A DNA stretch of 64,000 bases from Ascidia mentula (GCA_947561715.1 OX387197.1:12645001-12709000); one strand, 5' to 3'. Shown: positions 11,559 to 26,160, numbered from the stretch's first letter. A program made the numbers and translations. The notes: generated by a model from the sequence alone, not told the origin.

Positions 11559-12249
11559 ACAGTGGAAAACGCTGATACTCCAGTACTGAGTTTGCGGTTG
11601 CACAACGTATGTAACTATGCGATTTCAGCACTTGTCCATTTTGCAGTATATGACATTTCGATAAAAAATATTTTTTTTCAGTACAAGCTTTATTATACAG
11701 TGGAAAACGCTGATACTCCAGTATTGCGTTTGCGGTTGCACAACGTATGTAACTATGCGCTTTCAGCACTTGTCCATTTTGCAGTATATGACTTTTCGAT
11801 AAAAAATATTTTTTTTCAGTACAAGCTTTATTATACAGTGGAAAACGCTGATACTCCAGTACTAAGTTTGCGGTTGCACAACGTATGTAACTATGCGATT
11901 TCAGCACTTGTCCATTTTGCAGTATATGACTTTTCGATAAAAAATATTTTTTTTCAGTACAAGCTTTATTATACAGTGGAAAACGCTGATACTCCAGTAT
12001 TGAGTTTGCGGTTGCACAACGTATGTAACTATGCGCTTTCAGCACTTGTCCATTTTGCAGTATATGACTTTTCGATAAAAAATATTTTTTTTCAGTACAA
12101 GCTTTATTATACAGTGGAAAACGCTGATACTCCAGTATTGCGTTTGCGGTTGCACAACGTATGTAACTATGCGATTTCAGCACTTGTCCATTTTGCAGTA
12201 TATGACTTTTCGATCAAACATATTTTTTTTTCAGTACAAGCTTTATTAT
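11559..12249 (+). repeat. Beta block, copy 2
   Basis: Five monomers in the same order as 5779-6469. The final 139-bp unit has CGATCAAAC, shared with copies ending at 28647 and near 57565. A poly-T cluster follows. Confidence 0.85.
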
Positions 12250-12665
12250 ACAGTGGAAAACGCTGATACTCCAGTACTGAGTTTGCGGTTGCACAACGTA
12301 TGTAACTATGCGATTTCAGCACTTGTCCATTTTGCAGTATATGACTTTTCGATAAAAATTTTTTTTTTTTTAGTACAAGCTTTATTATACAGTGGAAAAC
12401 GCTGATACTCCAGTACTAAGTTTGCGGTTGCACAACGTATGTAACTATGCGATTTCAGCACTTGTCCATTTTGCAGTATATGACTTTTCGATAAAACATA
12501 TTTTTTTTTCAGTACAAGCTTTATTATACAGTGGAAAACGCTGATACTCCAGTACTGAGTTTGCGGTTGCACAACGTATGTAACTATGCGATTTCAGCAC
12601 TTGTCCATTTTGCAGTATATGACTTTTCGATAAAATTTTTTTTTTTTTAGTACAAGCTTTATTAT
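12250..12665 (+). repeat. Poly-T / ACAT-T9 / poly-T cluster (three monomers)
   Basis: Two poly-T monomers (12250-12388 and 12528-12665) flank a CTAAGT monomer with ACAT-T9 (12389-12527). The second poly-T unit has A4-T13-AG and is 138 bp. The same triplet is at 28648-29062 and 57566-57982. Confidence 0.85.
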
Positions 12666-14045
12666 ACAGTGGAAAACGCTGATACTCCAGTACTAAGTTT
12701 GCGGTTGCACAACGTATGTAACTATGCGATTTCAGCACTTGTCCATTTTGCAGTATATGACTTTTCGATAAAAAATATTTTTTTTCAGTACAAGCTTTAT
12801 TATACAGTGGAAAACGCTGATACTCCAGTATTGAGTTTGCGGTTGCACAACGTATGTAACTATGCGATTTCAGCACTTGTCCATTTTGCAGTATATGACT
12901 TTTCGATAAAAAATATTTTTTTTCAGTACAAGCTTTATTATACAGTGGAAAACGCTGATACTCCAGTATTGCGTTTGCGGTTGCACAACGTATGTAACTA
13001 TGCGCTTTCAGCACTTGTCCATTTTGCAGTATATGACTTTTCGATAAAAAATATTTTTTTTCACTACAAGCTTTATTATACAGTGGAAAACGCTGATACT
13101 CCAGTATTGAGTTTGCGGTTGCACAACGTATGTAACTATGCGATTTCAGCACTTGTCCATTTTGCAGTACATGACTTTTCGATAAAAAATATTTTTTTTC
13201 AGTACAAGCTTTATTATACAGTGGAAAACGCTGATACTCCAGTATTGAGTTTGCGGTTGCACAACGTATGTAACTATGCGATTTCAGCACTTGTCCATTT
13301 TGCAGTATATGACTTTTCGATAAAAAATATTTTTTTTCAGTACAAGCTTTATTATACAGTGGAAAACGCTGATACTCCAGTATTGAGTTTGCGGTTGCAC
13401 AATGTATGTAACTATGCGCTTTCAGCACTTGTCCATTTTGCAGTACATAACTTTTCGATAAAAAATATTTTTTTTCAGTACAAGCTTTATTATACAGTGG
13501 AAAACGCTGATACTCCAGTACTGAGTTTGCGGTTGCACAACGTATGTAACCATGAGATTTCAGCACTTGTCCATTTTGCAGCATACGACTTTTCGATAAA
13601 AAATATTTTTTTTCAGTACAAGCTTTATTATACAGTGGAAAACGCTGATACTCCAGTATTGAGTTTGCGGTTGCACAACGTATGTAACTATGCGATTTCA
13701 GCACTTGTCCATTTTGCAGTATATGACTTTTCGATAAAAAATATTTTTTTTCAGTACAAGCTTTATTATACAGTGGAAAACGCTGATACTCCAGTATTGA
13801 GTTTGCGGTTGCACAACGTATGTAACTATGCGATTTCAGCACTTGTCCATTTTGCAGTATATGACTTTTCGATAAAAAATATTTTTTTTCAGTACAAGCT
13901 TTATTATATAGTGGAAAACGCTGATACTCCAGTATTGAGTTTGCGGTTGCACAACGTATGTAACTATGCGCTTTCAGCACTTGTCCATTTTGCAGTATAT
14001 GACTTTTCGATAAAAAACATTTTTTTTCAGTACAAGCTTTATTAT

Positions 14046-14597
14046 ACAGTGGAAAACGCTGATACTCCAGTATTGCGTTTGCGGTTGCACAACGTATGTA
14101 ACTATGCGCTTTCAGCACTTGTCCATTTTGCAGTATATGACTTTTCGACAAAAAATATTTTTTTTCAGTACAAGCTTTATTATACAGTGGAAAACGCTGA
14201 TACTCCAGTATTGTGTTTGCGGTTGCACAATGTATGTAACTATGCGCTTTCAGCACTTGTCCATTTTGCAGTACATAACTTTTCGATAAAAAATATTTTT
14301 TTTCAGTACAAGCTTTATTATACAGTGGAAAACGCTGATACTCCAGTATTGCGTTTGCGGTTGCACAACGTATGTAACTATGCGATTTCAGCACTTGTCC
14401 ATTTTGCAGTATATGACTTTTCGACAAAAAATATTTTTTTTCAGTACAAGCTTTATTATACAGTGGAAAACGCTGATACTCCAGTATTGTGTTTGCGGTT
14501 GCACAATGTATGTAACTATGCGCTTTCAGCACTTGTCCATTTTGCAGTACATAACTTTTCGATAAAAAATATTTTTTTTCAGTACAAGCTTTATTAT
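14046..14597 (+). repeat. Tandem 276-bp dimer (TTCGACAAAA + TTGTGT monomers), x2
   Basis: The dimer is a monomer with TTCGACAAAA followed by one with TTGTGT and TACATAAC, and it occurs twice in a row. The first members differ at base 64 (C then A). The ACAAAA change removes the TAA that normally closes a third frame, giving two short ATG-started open frames (14104-14289 and 14380-14565) of 61 codons that are not convincing genes. The copy is at 30443-30994. Confidence 0.8.
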
Positions 14598-15288
14598 ACA
14601 GTGGAAAACGCTGATACTCCAGTATTGCGTTTGCGGTTGCACAACGTATGTAACTATGCGATTTCAGCACTTGTCCATTTTGCAGTATATGACTTTTCGA
14701 TAAAAAATATTTTTTTTCAGTACAAGCTTTATTATACAGTGGAAAACGCTGATACTCCAGTATTGCGTTTGCGGTTGCACAACGTATGTAACTATGCGAT
14801 TTCAGCACTTGTCCATTTTGCAGTATATGACTTTTCGATAAAAAATATTTTTTTTCAGTACAAGCTTTATTATACAGTGGAAAACGCTGATACTCCAGTA
14901 TTGCGTTTGCGGTTGCACAACGTATGTAACTATGCGATTTCAGCACTTGTCCATTTTGCAGTATATGACTTTTCGATAAAAAATATTTTTTTTCAGTACA
15001 AGCTTTATTATACAGTGGAAAACGCTGATACTCCAGTATTGCGTTTGCGGTTGCACAACGTATGTAACTATGCGCTTTCAGCACTTGTCCATTTTGCAGT
15101 ATATGACTTTTCGATAAAAAATATTTTTTTTCAGTACAAGCTTTATTATACAGTGGAAAACGCTGATACTCCAGTATTGAGTTTGCGGTTGCACAACGTA
15201 TGTAACTATGCGATTTCAGCACTTGTCCATTTTGCAGTATATGACTTTTCGATAAAACATATTTTTTTTTCAGTACAAGCTTTATTAT

Positions 15289-16096
15289 AGAGTGGAAAAC
15301 GCTGATACTCCAGTACTGAGTTTGCGGTTGCACAACGTATGTAACTATGCGATTTCAGCACTTGTCCATTTTGCAGTATATGACTTTTCGATAAAAAATA
15401 TTTTTTTTCAGTACAAGCTTTATTATACAGTGGAAAACGCTGATACTCCAGTATTGCGTTTGCGGTTGCACAACGTATGTAACTATGCGCTTTCAGCACT
15501 TGTCCATTTTGCAGTATATGACTTTTCGATAAAAAATATTTTTTTTCAGTACAAGCTTTATTATACAGTGGAAAACGCTGATACTCCAGTACTATGTAAC
15601 TATGCGATTTCAGCACTTGTCCATTTTGCAGTATATGACTTTTCGATAAAAAATATTTTTTTTCAGTACAAGCTTTATTATACAGTGGAAAACGCTGATA
15701 CTCCAGTATTAAGTTTGCGGTTGCACAACGTATGTAACTATGCGATTTCAGCACTTGTCCATTTTGCAGTATATGACTTTTCGATAAAAAATATTTTTTT
15801 TCAGTACAAGCTTTATTATACAGTGGAAAACGCTGATACTCCAGTATTGAGTTTGCGGTTGCACAACGTATGTAACTATGCGCTTTCAGCACTTGTCCAT
15901 TTTGCAGTATATGACTTTTCGATAAAAAATATTTTTTTTCAGTACAAGCTTTATTATACAGTGGAAAACGCTGATACTCCAGTATTGAGTTTGCGGTTGC
16001 ACAATGTATGTAACTATGCGCTTTCAGCACTTGTCCATTTTGCAGTATATGACTTTTCGATAAAACATATTTTTTTTTCAGTACAAGCTTTATTAT
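15289..16096 (+). repeat. Alpha block, copy 3
   Basis: 808 bp in standard order, directly followed by a beta block, making a 1,499-bp alpha-beta composite. It opens with AGAGTGG in place of ACAGTGG. Confidence 0.9.
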
Positions 16097-16787
16097 ACAG
16101 TGGAAAACGCTGATACTCCAGTACTGAGTTTGCGGTTGCACAACGTATGTAACTATGCGATTTCAGCACTTGTCCATTTTGCAGTATATGACTTTTCGAT
16201 AAAAAATATTTTTTTTCAGTACAAGCTTTATTATACAGTGGAAAACGCTGATACTCCAGTATTGCGTTTGCGGTTGCACAACGTATGTAACTATGCGCTT
16301 TCAGCACTTGTCCATTTTGCAGTATATGACTTTTCGATAAAAATTATTTTTTTTCAGTACAAGCTTTATTATACAGTGGAAAACGCTGATACTCCAGTAC
16401 TAAGTTTGCGGTTGCACAACGTATGTAACTATGCGATTTCAGCACTTGTCCATTTTGCAGTATATGACTTTTCGATAAAAAATATTTTTTTTCAGTACAA
16501 GCTTTATTATACAGTGGAAAACGCTGATACTCCAGTATTGAGTTTGCGGTTGCACAACGTATGTAACTATGCGCTTTCAGCACTTGTCCATTTTGCAGTA
16601 TATGACTTTTCGATAAAAAATATTTTTTTTCAGTACAAGCTTTATTATACAGTGGAAAACGCTGATACTCCAGTATTGCGTTTGCGGTTGCACAACGTAT
16701 GTAACTATGCGATTTCAGCACTTGTCCATATTGCAGTATATGACTTTTCGATAAAACATATTTTTTTTTCAGTACAAGCTTTATTAT
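16097..16787 (+). repeat. Beta block, copy 3 (AAAATTATT / CCATATTG subtype)
   Basis: Five monomers. The second has AAAATTATT and the last has CCATATTG (16730). These two marks travel together in five beta copies: here and at 19806, 32494, 39675 and 43384. Confidence 0.88.
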
Positions 16788-16926
16788 ACAGTGGAAAACG
16801 CTGATACTCCAGTACTGAGTTTGCGGTTGCACAACGTATGTAACTATGCGATTTCAGCACTTGTCCATTTTGCAGTATATGACTTTTCGATAAAAATTTT
16901 TTTTTTTTTAGTACAAGCTTTATTAT
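16788..16926 (+). repeat. Poly-T monomer (139 bp)
   Basis: A5-T13-AG form placed directly after a beta block. The following monomer begins the CTAAGT string. Confidence 0.88.
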
Positions 16927-18997
16927 ACAGTGGAAAACGCTGATACTCCAGTACTAAGTTTGCGGTTGCACAACGTATGTAACTATGCGATTTCAGCACT
17001 TGTCCATTTTGCAGTATATGACTTTTCGATAAAAAATATTTTTTTTCAGTACAAGCTTTATTATACAGTGGAAAACGCTGATACTCCAGTATTGAGTTTG
17101 CGGTTGCACAACGTATGTAACTATGCGATTTCAGCACTTGTCCATTTTGCAGTATATGACTTTTCGATAAAACATATTTTTTTTCAGTACAAGCTTTATT
17201 ATACAGTGGAAAACGCTGATACTCCAGTATTGCGTTTGCGGTTGCACAACGCATGTAACTATGCGATTTCAGCACTTGTCCATTTTGCAGTATATGACTT
17301 TTCGATAAAAAATATTTTTTTTCAGTACAAGCTTTATTATACAGTGGAAAACGCTGATACTCCAGTATTGCGTTTGCGGTTGCACAACGTATGTAACTAT
17401 GCGCTTTCAGCACTTGTCCATTTTGCAGTATATGACTTTTCGATAAAAAATATTTTTTTTCAGTACAAGCTTTATTATACCGTGGAAAACGCTGATACTC
17501 CAGTATTGAGTTTGCGGTTGCACAACGTATGTAACTATGCGATTTCAGCACTTGTCCATTTTGCAGTACATGACTTTTCGATAAAAAATATTTTTTTTCA
17601 GTACAAGCTTTATTATACAGTGGAAAACGCTGATACTCCAGTATTGAGTTTGCGGTTGCACAACGTATGTAACTATGCGATTTCAGCACTTGTCCATTTT
17701 GCAGTATATGACTTTTCGATAAAAAATATTTTTTTTCAGTACAAGCTTTATTATACAGTGGAAAACGCTGATACTCCAGTATTGAGTTTGCGGTTGCACA
17801 ACGTATGTAACTATGCGATTTCAGCACTTGTCCATTTTGCAGTATATGACTTTTCGATAAAAAATATTTTTTTTCAGTACAAGCTTTATTATACAGTGGA
17901 AAACGCTGATACTCCAGTATTGCGTTTGCGGTTGCACAACGTATGTAACTATGCGCTTTCAGCACTTGTCCATTTTGCAGTATATGACTTTTCGATAAAA
18001 AATATTTTTTTTCAGTACAAGCTTTATTATACAGTGGAAAACGCTGATACTCCAGTATTGAGTTTGCGGTTGCACAACGTATGTAACTATGCGATTTCAG
18101 CACTTGTCCATTTTGCAGTACATGACTTTTCGATAAAAAATATTTTTTTTCAGTACAAGCTTTATTATACAGTGGAAAACGCTGATACTCCAGTATTGAG
18201 TTTGCGGTTGCACAACGTATGTAACTATGCGATTTCAGCACTTGTCCATTTTGCAGTATATGACTTTTCGATAAAAAATATTTTTTTTCAGTACAAGCTT
18301 TATTATACAGTGGAAAACGCTGATACTCCAGTATTGAGTTTGCGGTTGCACAAAGTATGTAACTATGCGCTTTCAGCACTTGTCCATTTTGCAGTACATA
18401 ACTTTTCGATAAAAAATATTTTTTTTCAGTACAAGCTTTATTATACAGTGGAAAACGCTGATACTCCAGTACTGAGTTTGCGGTTGCACAACGTATGTAA
18501 CCATGAGATTTCAGCACTTGTCCATTTTGCAGCATACGACTTTTCGATAAAAAATATTTTTTTTCAGTACAAGCTTTATTATACAGTGGAAAACGCTGAT
18601 ACTCCAGTATTGCGTTTGCGGTTGCACAACGTATGTAACTATGCGATTTCAGCACTTGTCCATTTTGCAGTATATGACTTTTCGATAAAAAATATTTTTT
18701 TTCAGTACAAGCTTTATTATACAGTGGAAAACGCTGATACTCCAGTATTGCGTTTGCGGTTGCACAACGTATGTAACTATGCGCTTTCAGCACTTGTCCA
18801 TTTTGCAGTATATGACTTTTCGATAAAAAATATTTTTTTTCAGTACAAGCTTTATTATACAGTGGAAAACGCTGATACTCCAGTATTGAGTTTGCGGTTG
18901 CACAACGTATGTAACTATGCGATTTCAGCACTTGTCCATTTTGCAGTATATGACTTTTCGATAAAACATATTTTTTTTTCAGTACAAGCTTTATTAT

Positions 18998-19805
18998 AGA
19001 GTGGAAAACGCTGATACTCCAGTACTGAGTTTGCGGTTGCACAACGTATGTAACTATGCGATTTCAGCACTTGTCCATTTTGCAGTATATGACTTTTCGA
19101 TAAAAAATATTTTTTTTCAGTACAAGCTTTATTATACAGTGGAAAACGCTGATACTCCAGTATTGCGTTTGCGGTTGCACAACGTATGTAACTATGCGCT
19201 TTCAGCACTTGTCCATTTTGCAGTATATGACTTTTCGATAAAAAATATTTTTTTTCAGTACAAGCTTTATTATACAGTGGAAAACGCTGATACTCCAGTA
19301 CTATGTAACTATGCGATTTCAGCACTTGTCCATTTTGCAGTATATGACTTTTCGATAAAAAATATTTTTTTTCAGTACAAGCTTTATTATACAGTGGAAA
19401 ACGCTGATACTCCAGTATTAAGTTTGCGGTTGCACAACGTATGTAACTATGCGATTTCAGCACTTGTCCATTTTGCAGTATATGACTTTTCGATAAAAAA
19501 TATTTTTTTTCAGTACAAGCTTTATTATACAGTGGAAAACGCTGATACTCCAGTATTGAGTTTGCGGTTGCACAACGTATGTAACTATGCGCTTTCAGCA
19601 CTTGTCCATTTTGCAGTATATGACTTTTCGATAAAAAATATTTTTTTTCAGTACAAGCTTTATTATACAGTGGAAAACGCTGATACTCCAGTATTGAGTT
19701 TGCGGTTGCACAATGTATGTAACTATGCGCTTTCAGCACTTGTCCATTTTGCAGTATATGACTTTTCGATAAAACATATTTTTTTTTCAGTACAAGCTTT
19801 ATTAT
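18998..19805 (+). repeat. Alpha block, copy 4
   Basis: Second copy within the 3,709-bp duplication. It shares the AGAGTGG opening with copy 3 only. Confidence 0.9.
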
Positions 19806-20496
19806 ACAGTGGAAAACGCTGATACTCCAGTACTGAGTTTGCGGTTGCACAACGTATGTAACTATGCGATTTCAGCACTTGTCCATTTTGCAGTATATGA
19901 CTTTTCGATAAAAAATATTTTTTTTCAGTACAAGCTTTATTATACAGTGGAAAACGCTGATACTCCAGTATTGCGTTTGCGGTTGCACAACGTATGTAAC
20001 TATGCGCTTTCAGCACTTGTCCATTTTGCAGTATATGACTTTTCGATAAAAATTATTTTTTTTCAGTACAAGCTTTATTATACAGTGGAAAACGCTGATA
20101 CTCCAGTACTAAGTTTGCGGTTGCACAACGTATGTAACTATGCGATTTCAGCACTTGTCCATTTTGCAGTATATGACTTTTCGATAAAAAATATTTTTTT
20201 TCAGTACAAGCTTTATTATACAGTGGAAAACGCTGATACTCCAGTATTGAGTTTGCGGTTGCACAACGTATGTAACTATGCGCTTTCAGCACTTGTCCAT
20301 TTTGCAGTATATGACTTTTCGATAAAAAATATTTTTTTTCAGTACAAGCTTTATTATACAGTGGAAAACGCTGATACTCCAGTATTGCGTTTGCGGTTGC
20401 ACAACGTATGTAACTATGCGATTTCAGCACTTGTCCATATTGCAGTATATGACTTTTCGATAAAACATATTTTTTTTTCAGTACAAGCTTTATTAT
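19806..20496 (+). repeat. Beta block, copy 4 (CCATATTG subtype)
   Basis: Matches 16097-16787 at every landmark, including CCATATTG at 20439. Confidence 0.88.
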
Positions 20497-20635
20497 ACAG
20501 TGGAAAACGCTGATACTCCAGTACTGAGTTTGCGGTTGCACAACGTATGTAACTATGCGATTTCAGCACTTGTCCATTTTGCAGTATATGACTTTTCGAT
20601 AAAAATTTTTTTTTTTTTAGTACAAGCTTTATTAT
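20497..20635 (+). repeat. Poly-T monomer (139 bp)
   Basis: Partner of 16788-16926 in the 3,709-bp duplication, with the same A5-T13-AG tract. Confidence 0.88.
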
Positions 20636-23259
20636 ACAGTGGAAAACGCTGATACTCCAGTACTAAGTTTGCGGTTGCACAACGTATGTAACTATGCGAT
20701 TTCAGCACTTGTCCATTTTGCAGTATATGACTTTTCGATAAAAAATATTTTTTTTCAGTACAAGCTTTATTATACAGTGGAAAACGCTGATACTCCAGTA
20801 TTGAGTTTGCGGTTGCACAACGTATGTAACTATGCGATTTCAGCACTTGTCCATTTTGCAGTATATGACTTTTCGATAAAACATATTTTTTTTCAGTACA
20901 AGCTTTATTATACAGTGGAAAACGCTGATACTCCAGTATTGCGTTTGCGGTTGCACAACGCATGTAACTATGCGATTTCAGCACTTGTCCATTTTGCAGT
21001 ATATGACTTTTCGATAAAAAATATTTTTTTTCAGTACAAGCTTTATTATACAGTGGAAAACGCTGATACTCCAGTATTGCGTTTGCGGTTGCACAACGTA
21101 TGTAACTATGCGCTTTCAGCACTTGTCCATTTTGCAGTATATGACTTTTCGATAAAAAATATTTTTTTTCAGTACAAGCTTTATTATACCGTGGAAAACG
21201 CTGATACTCCAGTATTGAGTTTGCGGTTGCACAACGTATGTAACTATGCGATTTCAGCACTTGTCCATTTTGCAGTACATGACTTTTCGATAAAAAATAT
21301 TTTTTTTCAGTACAAGCTTTATTATACAGTGGAAAACGCTGATACTCCAGTATTGAGTTTGCGGTTGCACAACGTATGTAACTATGCGATTTCAGCACTT
21401 GTCCATTTTGCAGTATATGACTTTTCGATAAAAAATATTTTTTTTCAGTACAAGCTTTATTATACAGTGGAAAACGCTGATACTCCAGTATTGAGTTTGC
21501 GGTTGCACAACGTATGTAACTATGCGATTTCAGCACTTGTCCATTTTGCAGTATATGACTTTTCGATAAAAAATATTTTTTTTCAGTACAAGCTTTATTA
21601 TACAGTGGAAAACGCTGATACTCCAGTATTGCGTTTGCGGTTGCACAACGTATGTAACTATGCGCTTTCAGCACTTGTCCATTTTGCAGTATATGACTTT
21701 TCGATAAAAAATATTTTTTTTCAGTACAAGCTTTATTATACAGTGGAAAACGCTGATACTCCAGTATTGAGTTTGCGGTTGCACAACGTATGTAACTATG
21801 CGATTTCAGCACTTGTCCATTTTGCAGTACATGACTTTTCGATAAAAAATATTTTTTTTCAGTACAAGCTTTATTATACAGTGGAAAACGCTGATACTCC
21901 AGTATTGAGTTTGCGGTTGCACAACGTATGTAACTATGCGATTTCAGCACTTGTCCATTTTGCAGTATATGACTTTTCGATAAAAAATATTTTTTTTCAG
22001 TACAAGCTTTATTATACAGTGGAAAACGCTGATACTCCAGTATTGAGTTTGCGGTTGCACAAAGTATGTAACTATGCGCTTTCAGCACTTGTCCATTTTG
22101 CAGTACATAACTTTTCGATAAAAAATATTTTTTTTCAGTACAAGCTTTATTATACAGTGGAAAACGCTGATACTCCAGTACTGAGTTTGCGGTTGCACAA
22201 CGTATGTAACCATGAGATTTCAGCACTTGTCCATTTTGCAGCATACGACTTTTCGATAAAAAATATTTTTTTTCAGTACAAGCTTTATTATACAGTGGAA
22301 AACGCTGATACTCCAGTATTGCGTTTGCGGTTGCACAACGTATGTAACTATGCGATTTCAGCACTTGTCCATTTTGCAGTATATGACTTTTCGATAAAAA
22401 ATATTTTTTTTCAGTACAAGCTTTATTATACAGTGGAAAACGCTGATACTCCAGTATTGAGTTTGCGGTTGCACAACGTATGTAACTATGCGATTTCAGC
22501 ACTTGTCCATTTTGCAGTATATGACTTTTCGATAAAAAATATTTTTTTTCAGTACAAGCTTTATTATACAGTGGAAAACGCTGATACTCCAGTATTGAGT
22601 TTGCGGTTGCACAACGTATGTAACTATGCGCTTTCAGCACTTGTCCATTTTGCAGTATATGACTTTTCGATAAAAAATATTTGTTTTCAGTACAAGCTTT
22701 ATTATACAGTGGAAAACGCTGATACTCCAGTATTGAGTTTGCGGTTGCACAATGTATGTAACTATGCGCTTTCAGCACTTGTCCATTTTGCAGTATATGA
22801 CTTTTCGATAAAACATATTTTTTTTTCAGTACAAGCTTTATTATACAGTGGAAAACGCTGATACTCCAGTACTGAGTTTGCGGTTGCACAACGTATGTAA
22901 CTATGCGATTTCAGCACTTGTCCATTTTGCAGTATATGACTTTTCGATAAAAAATATTTTTTTTCAGTACAAGCTTTATTATACAGTGGAAAACGCTGAT
23001 ACTCCAGTATTGAGTTTGCGGTTGCACAACGTATGTAACTATGCGCTTTCAGCACTTGTCCATTTTGCAGTATATGACTTTTCGATAAAAAATATTTTTT
23101 TTCAGTACAAGCTTTATTATACAGTGGAAAACGCTGATACTCCAGTATTGAGTTTGCGGTTGCACAATGTATGTAACTATGCGCTTTCAGCACTTGTCCA
23201 TTTTGCAGTATATGACTTTTCGATAAAACATATTTTTTTTTCAGTACAAGCTTTATTAT

Positions 23260-23398
23260 ACAGTGGAAAACGCTGATACTCCAGTACTGAGTTTGCGGTT
23301 GCACAACGTATGTAACTATGCGATTTCAGCACTTGTCCATTTTGCAGTATATGACTTTTCGATAAAAATTTTTTTTTTTTTAGTACAAGCTTTATTAT
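23260..23398 (+). repeat. Poly-T monomer (139 bp)
   Basis: A5-T13-AG form at the end of a short three-monomer group (22845-23259), followed by a CTAAGT monomer with ACAT-T8. Confidence 0.88.
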
Positions 23399-26160
23399 AC
23401 AGTGGAAAACGCTGATACTCCAGTACTAAGTTTGCGGTTGCACAACGTATGTAACTATGCGATTTCAGCACTTGTCCATTTTGCAGTATATGACTTTTCG
23501 ATAAAACATATTTTTTTTCAGTACAAGCTTTATTATACAGTGGAAAACGCTGATACTCCAGTTCTAAGTTTGCGGTTGCACAACGTATGTAACTATGCGA
23601 TTTCAGCACTTGTCCATTTTGCAGTATATGACTTTTCGATAAAAAATATTTTTTTTCAGTACAAGCTTTATTATACAGTGGAAAACGCTGATACTCCAGT
23701 ATTGAGTTTGCGGTTGCACAACGTATGTAACTATGCGATTTCAGCACTTGTCCATTTTGCAGTATATGACTTTTCGATAAAACATATTTTTTTTCAGTAC
23801 AAGCTTTATTATACAGTGGAAAACGCTGATACTCCAGTATTGCGTTTGCGGTTGCACAACGTATGTAACTATGCGATTTCAGCACTTGTCCATTTTGCAG
23901 TATATGACTTTTCGATAAAAAATATTTTTTTTCAGTACAAGCTTTATTATACAGTGGAAAACGCTGATACTCCAGTATTGCGTTTGCGGTTGCACAACGT
24001 ATGTAACTATGCGCTTTCAGCACTTGTCCATTTTGCAGTATATGACTTTTCGATAAAAAATATTTTTTTTCAGTACAAGCTTTATTATACCGTGGAAAAC
24101 GCTGATACTCCAGTATTGAGTTTGCGGTTGCACAACGTATGTAACTATGCGATTTCAGCACTTGTCCATTTTGCAGTACATGACTTTTCGATAAAAAATA
24201 TTTTTTTTCAGTACAAGCTTTATTATACAGTGGAAAACGCTGATACTCCAGTATTGAGTTTGCGGTTGCACAACGTATGTAACTATGCGATTTCAGCACT
24301 TGTCCATTTTGCAGTATATGACTTTTCGATAAAAAATATTTTTTTTCAGTACAAGCTTTATTATACAGTGGAAAACGCTGATACTCCAGTATTGAGTTTG
24401 CGGTTGCACAACGTATGTAACTATGCGATTTCAGCACTTGTCCATTTTGCAGTATATGACTTTTCGATAAAAAATATTTTTTTTCAGTACAAGCTTTATT
24501 ATACAGTGGAAAACGCTGATACTCCAGTATTGCGTTTGCGGTTGCACAACGTATGTAACTATGCGCTTTCAGCACTTGTCCATTTTGCAGTATATGACTT
24601 TTCGATAAAAAATATTTTTTTTCAGTACAAGCTTTATTATACAGTGGAAAACGCTGATACTCCAGTATTGAGTTTGCGGTTGCACAACGTATGTAACTAT
24701 GCGATTTCAGCACTTGTCCATTTTGCAGTACATGACTTTTCGATAAAAAATATTTTTTTTCAGTACAAGCTTTATTATACAGTGGAAAACGCTGATACTC
24801 CAGTATTGAGTTTGCGGATGCACAACGTATGTAACTATGCGATTTCAGCACTTGTCCATTTTGCAGTATATGACTTTTCGATAAAAAATATTTTTTTTCA
24901 GTACAAGCTTTATTATACAGTGGAAAACGCTGATACTCCAGTATTGAGTTTGCGGTTGCACAAAGTATGTAACTATGCGCTTTCAGCACTTGTCCATTTT
25001 GCAGTACATAACTTTTCGATAAAAAATATTTTTTTTCAGTACAAGCTTTATTATACAGTGGAAAACGCTGATACTCCAGTACTGAGTTTGCGGTTGCACA
25101 ACGTATGTAACCATGAGATTTCAGCACTTGTCCATTTTGCAGCATACGACTTTTCGATAAAAAATATTTTTTTTCAGTACAAGCTTTATTATACAGTGGA
25201 AAACGCTGATACTCCAGTATTGCGTTTGCGGTTGCACAACGTATGTAACTATGCGATTTCAGCACTTGTCCATTTTGCAGTATATGACTTTTCGATAAAA
25301 AATATTTTTTTTCAGTACAAGCTTTATTATACAGTGGAAAACGCTGATACTCCAGTATTGAGTTTGCGGTTGCACAACGTATGTAACTATGCGATTTCAG
25401 CACTTGTCCATTTTGCAGTATATGACTTTTCGATAAAAAATATTTTTTTTCAGTACAAGCTTTATTATACAGTGGAAAACGCTGATACTCCAGTATTGAG
25501 TTTGCGGTTGCACAACGTATGTAACTATGCGCTTTCAGCACTTGTCCATTTTGCAGTATATGACTTTTCGATAAAAAATATTTGTTTTCAGTACAAGCTT
25601 TATTATACAGTGGAAAACGCTGATACTCCAGTATTGAGTTTGCGGTTGCACAATGTATGTAACTATGCGCTTTCAGCACTTGTCCATTTTGCAGTATATG
25701 ACTTTTCGATAAAACATATTTTTTTTTCAGTACAAGCTTTATTATACAGTGGAAAACGCTGATACTCCAGTACTGAGTTTGCGGTTGCACAACGTATGTA
25801 ACTATGCGATTTCAGCACTTGTCCATTTTGCAGTATATGACTTTTCGATAAAAAATATTTTTTTTCAGTACAAGCTTTATTATACAGTGGAAAACGCTGA
25901 TACTCCAGTATTGAGTTTGCGGTTGCACAACGTATGTAACTATGCGCTTTCAGCACTTGTCCATTTTGCAGTATATGACTTTTCGATAAAAAATATTTTT
26001 TTTCAGTACAAGCTTTATTATACAGTGGAAAACGCTGATACTCCAGTATTGAGTTTGCGGTTGCACAATGTATGTAACTATGCGCTTTCAGCACTTGTCC
26101 ATTTTGCAGTATATGACTTTTCGATAAAACATATTTTTTTTTCAGTACAAGCTTTATTAT

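Larger units (their letters stand above)
9486..18720 (+). repeat. 9.2-kb segment duplicated 16.4 kb downstream (copy 1)
   Basis: Landmark order matches 25884-35117 at an offset of 16,398 bp, becoming 16,397 after a T-run length change near 12635/29030. Rare variants shared by both copies include TTTTCAATA (10279 and 26677), TTGTACAG (10314 and 26712), CGATCAAAC (12211 and 28609) and TTATATAGTGG (near 13901 and 30298). Private differences here include CAAGGTTT near 11136, which destroys one HindIII site, and GACATTTCG near 11653. Confidence 0.85.
14874..22291 (+). repeat. 3,709-bp direct tandem duplication (two units)
   Basis: 14874-18582 and 18583-22291 match unit for unit across 27 monomers each, including one alpha and one beta block. 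Shared rare variants 3,709 bp apart are TATAGAGTGG (15290, 18999), CCATATTG (16730, 20439), AACGCATG (17252, 20961) and ATACCGTGG (17481, 21190). Two of these are found nowhere else, so this is among the youngest events in the window. Confidence 0.88.
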
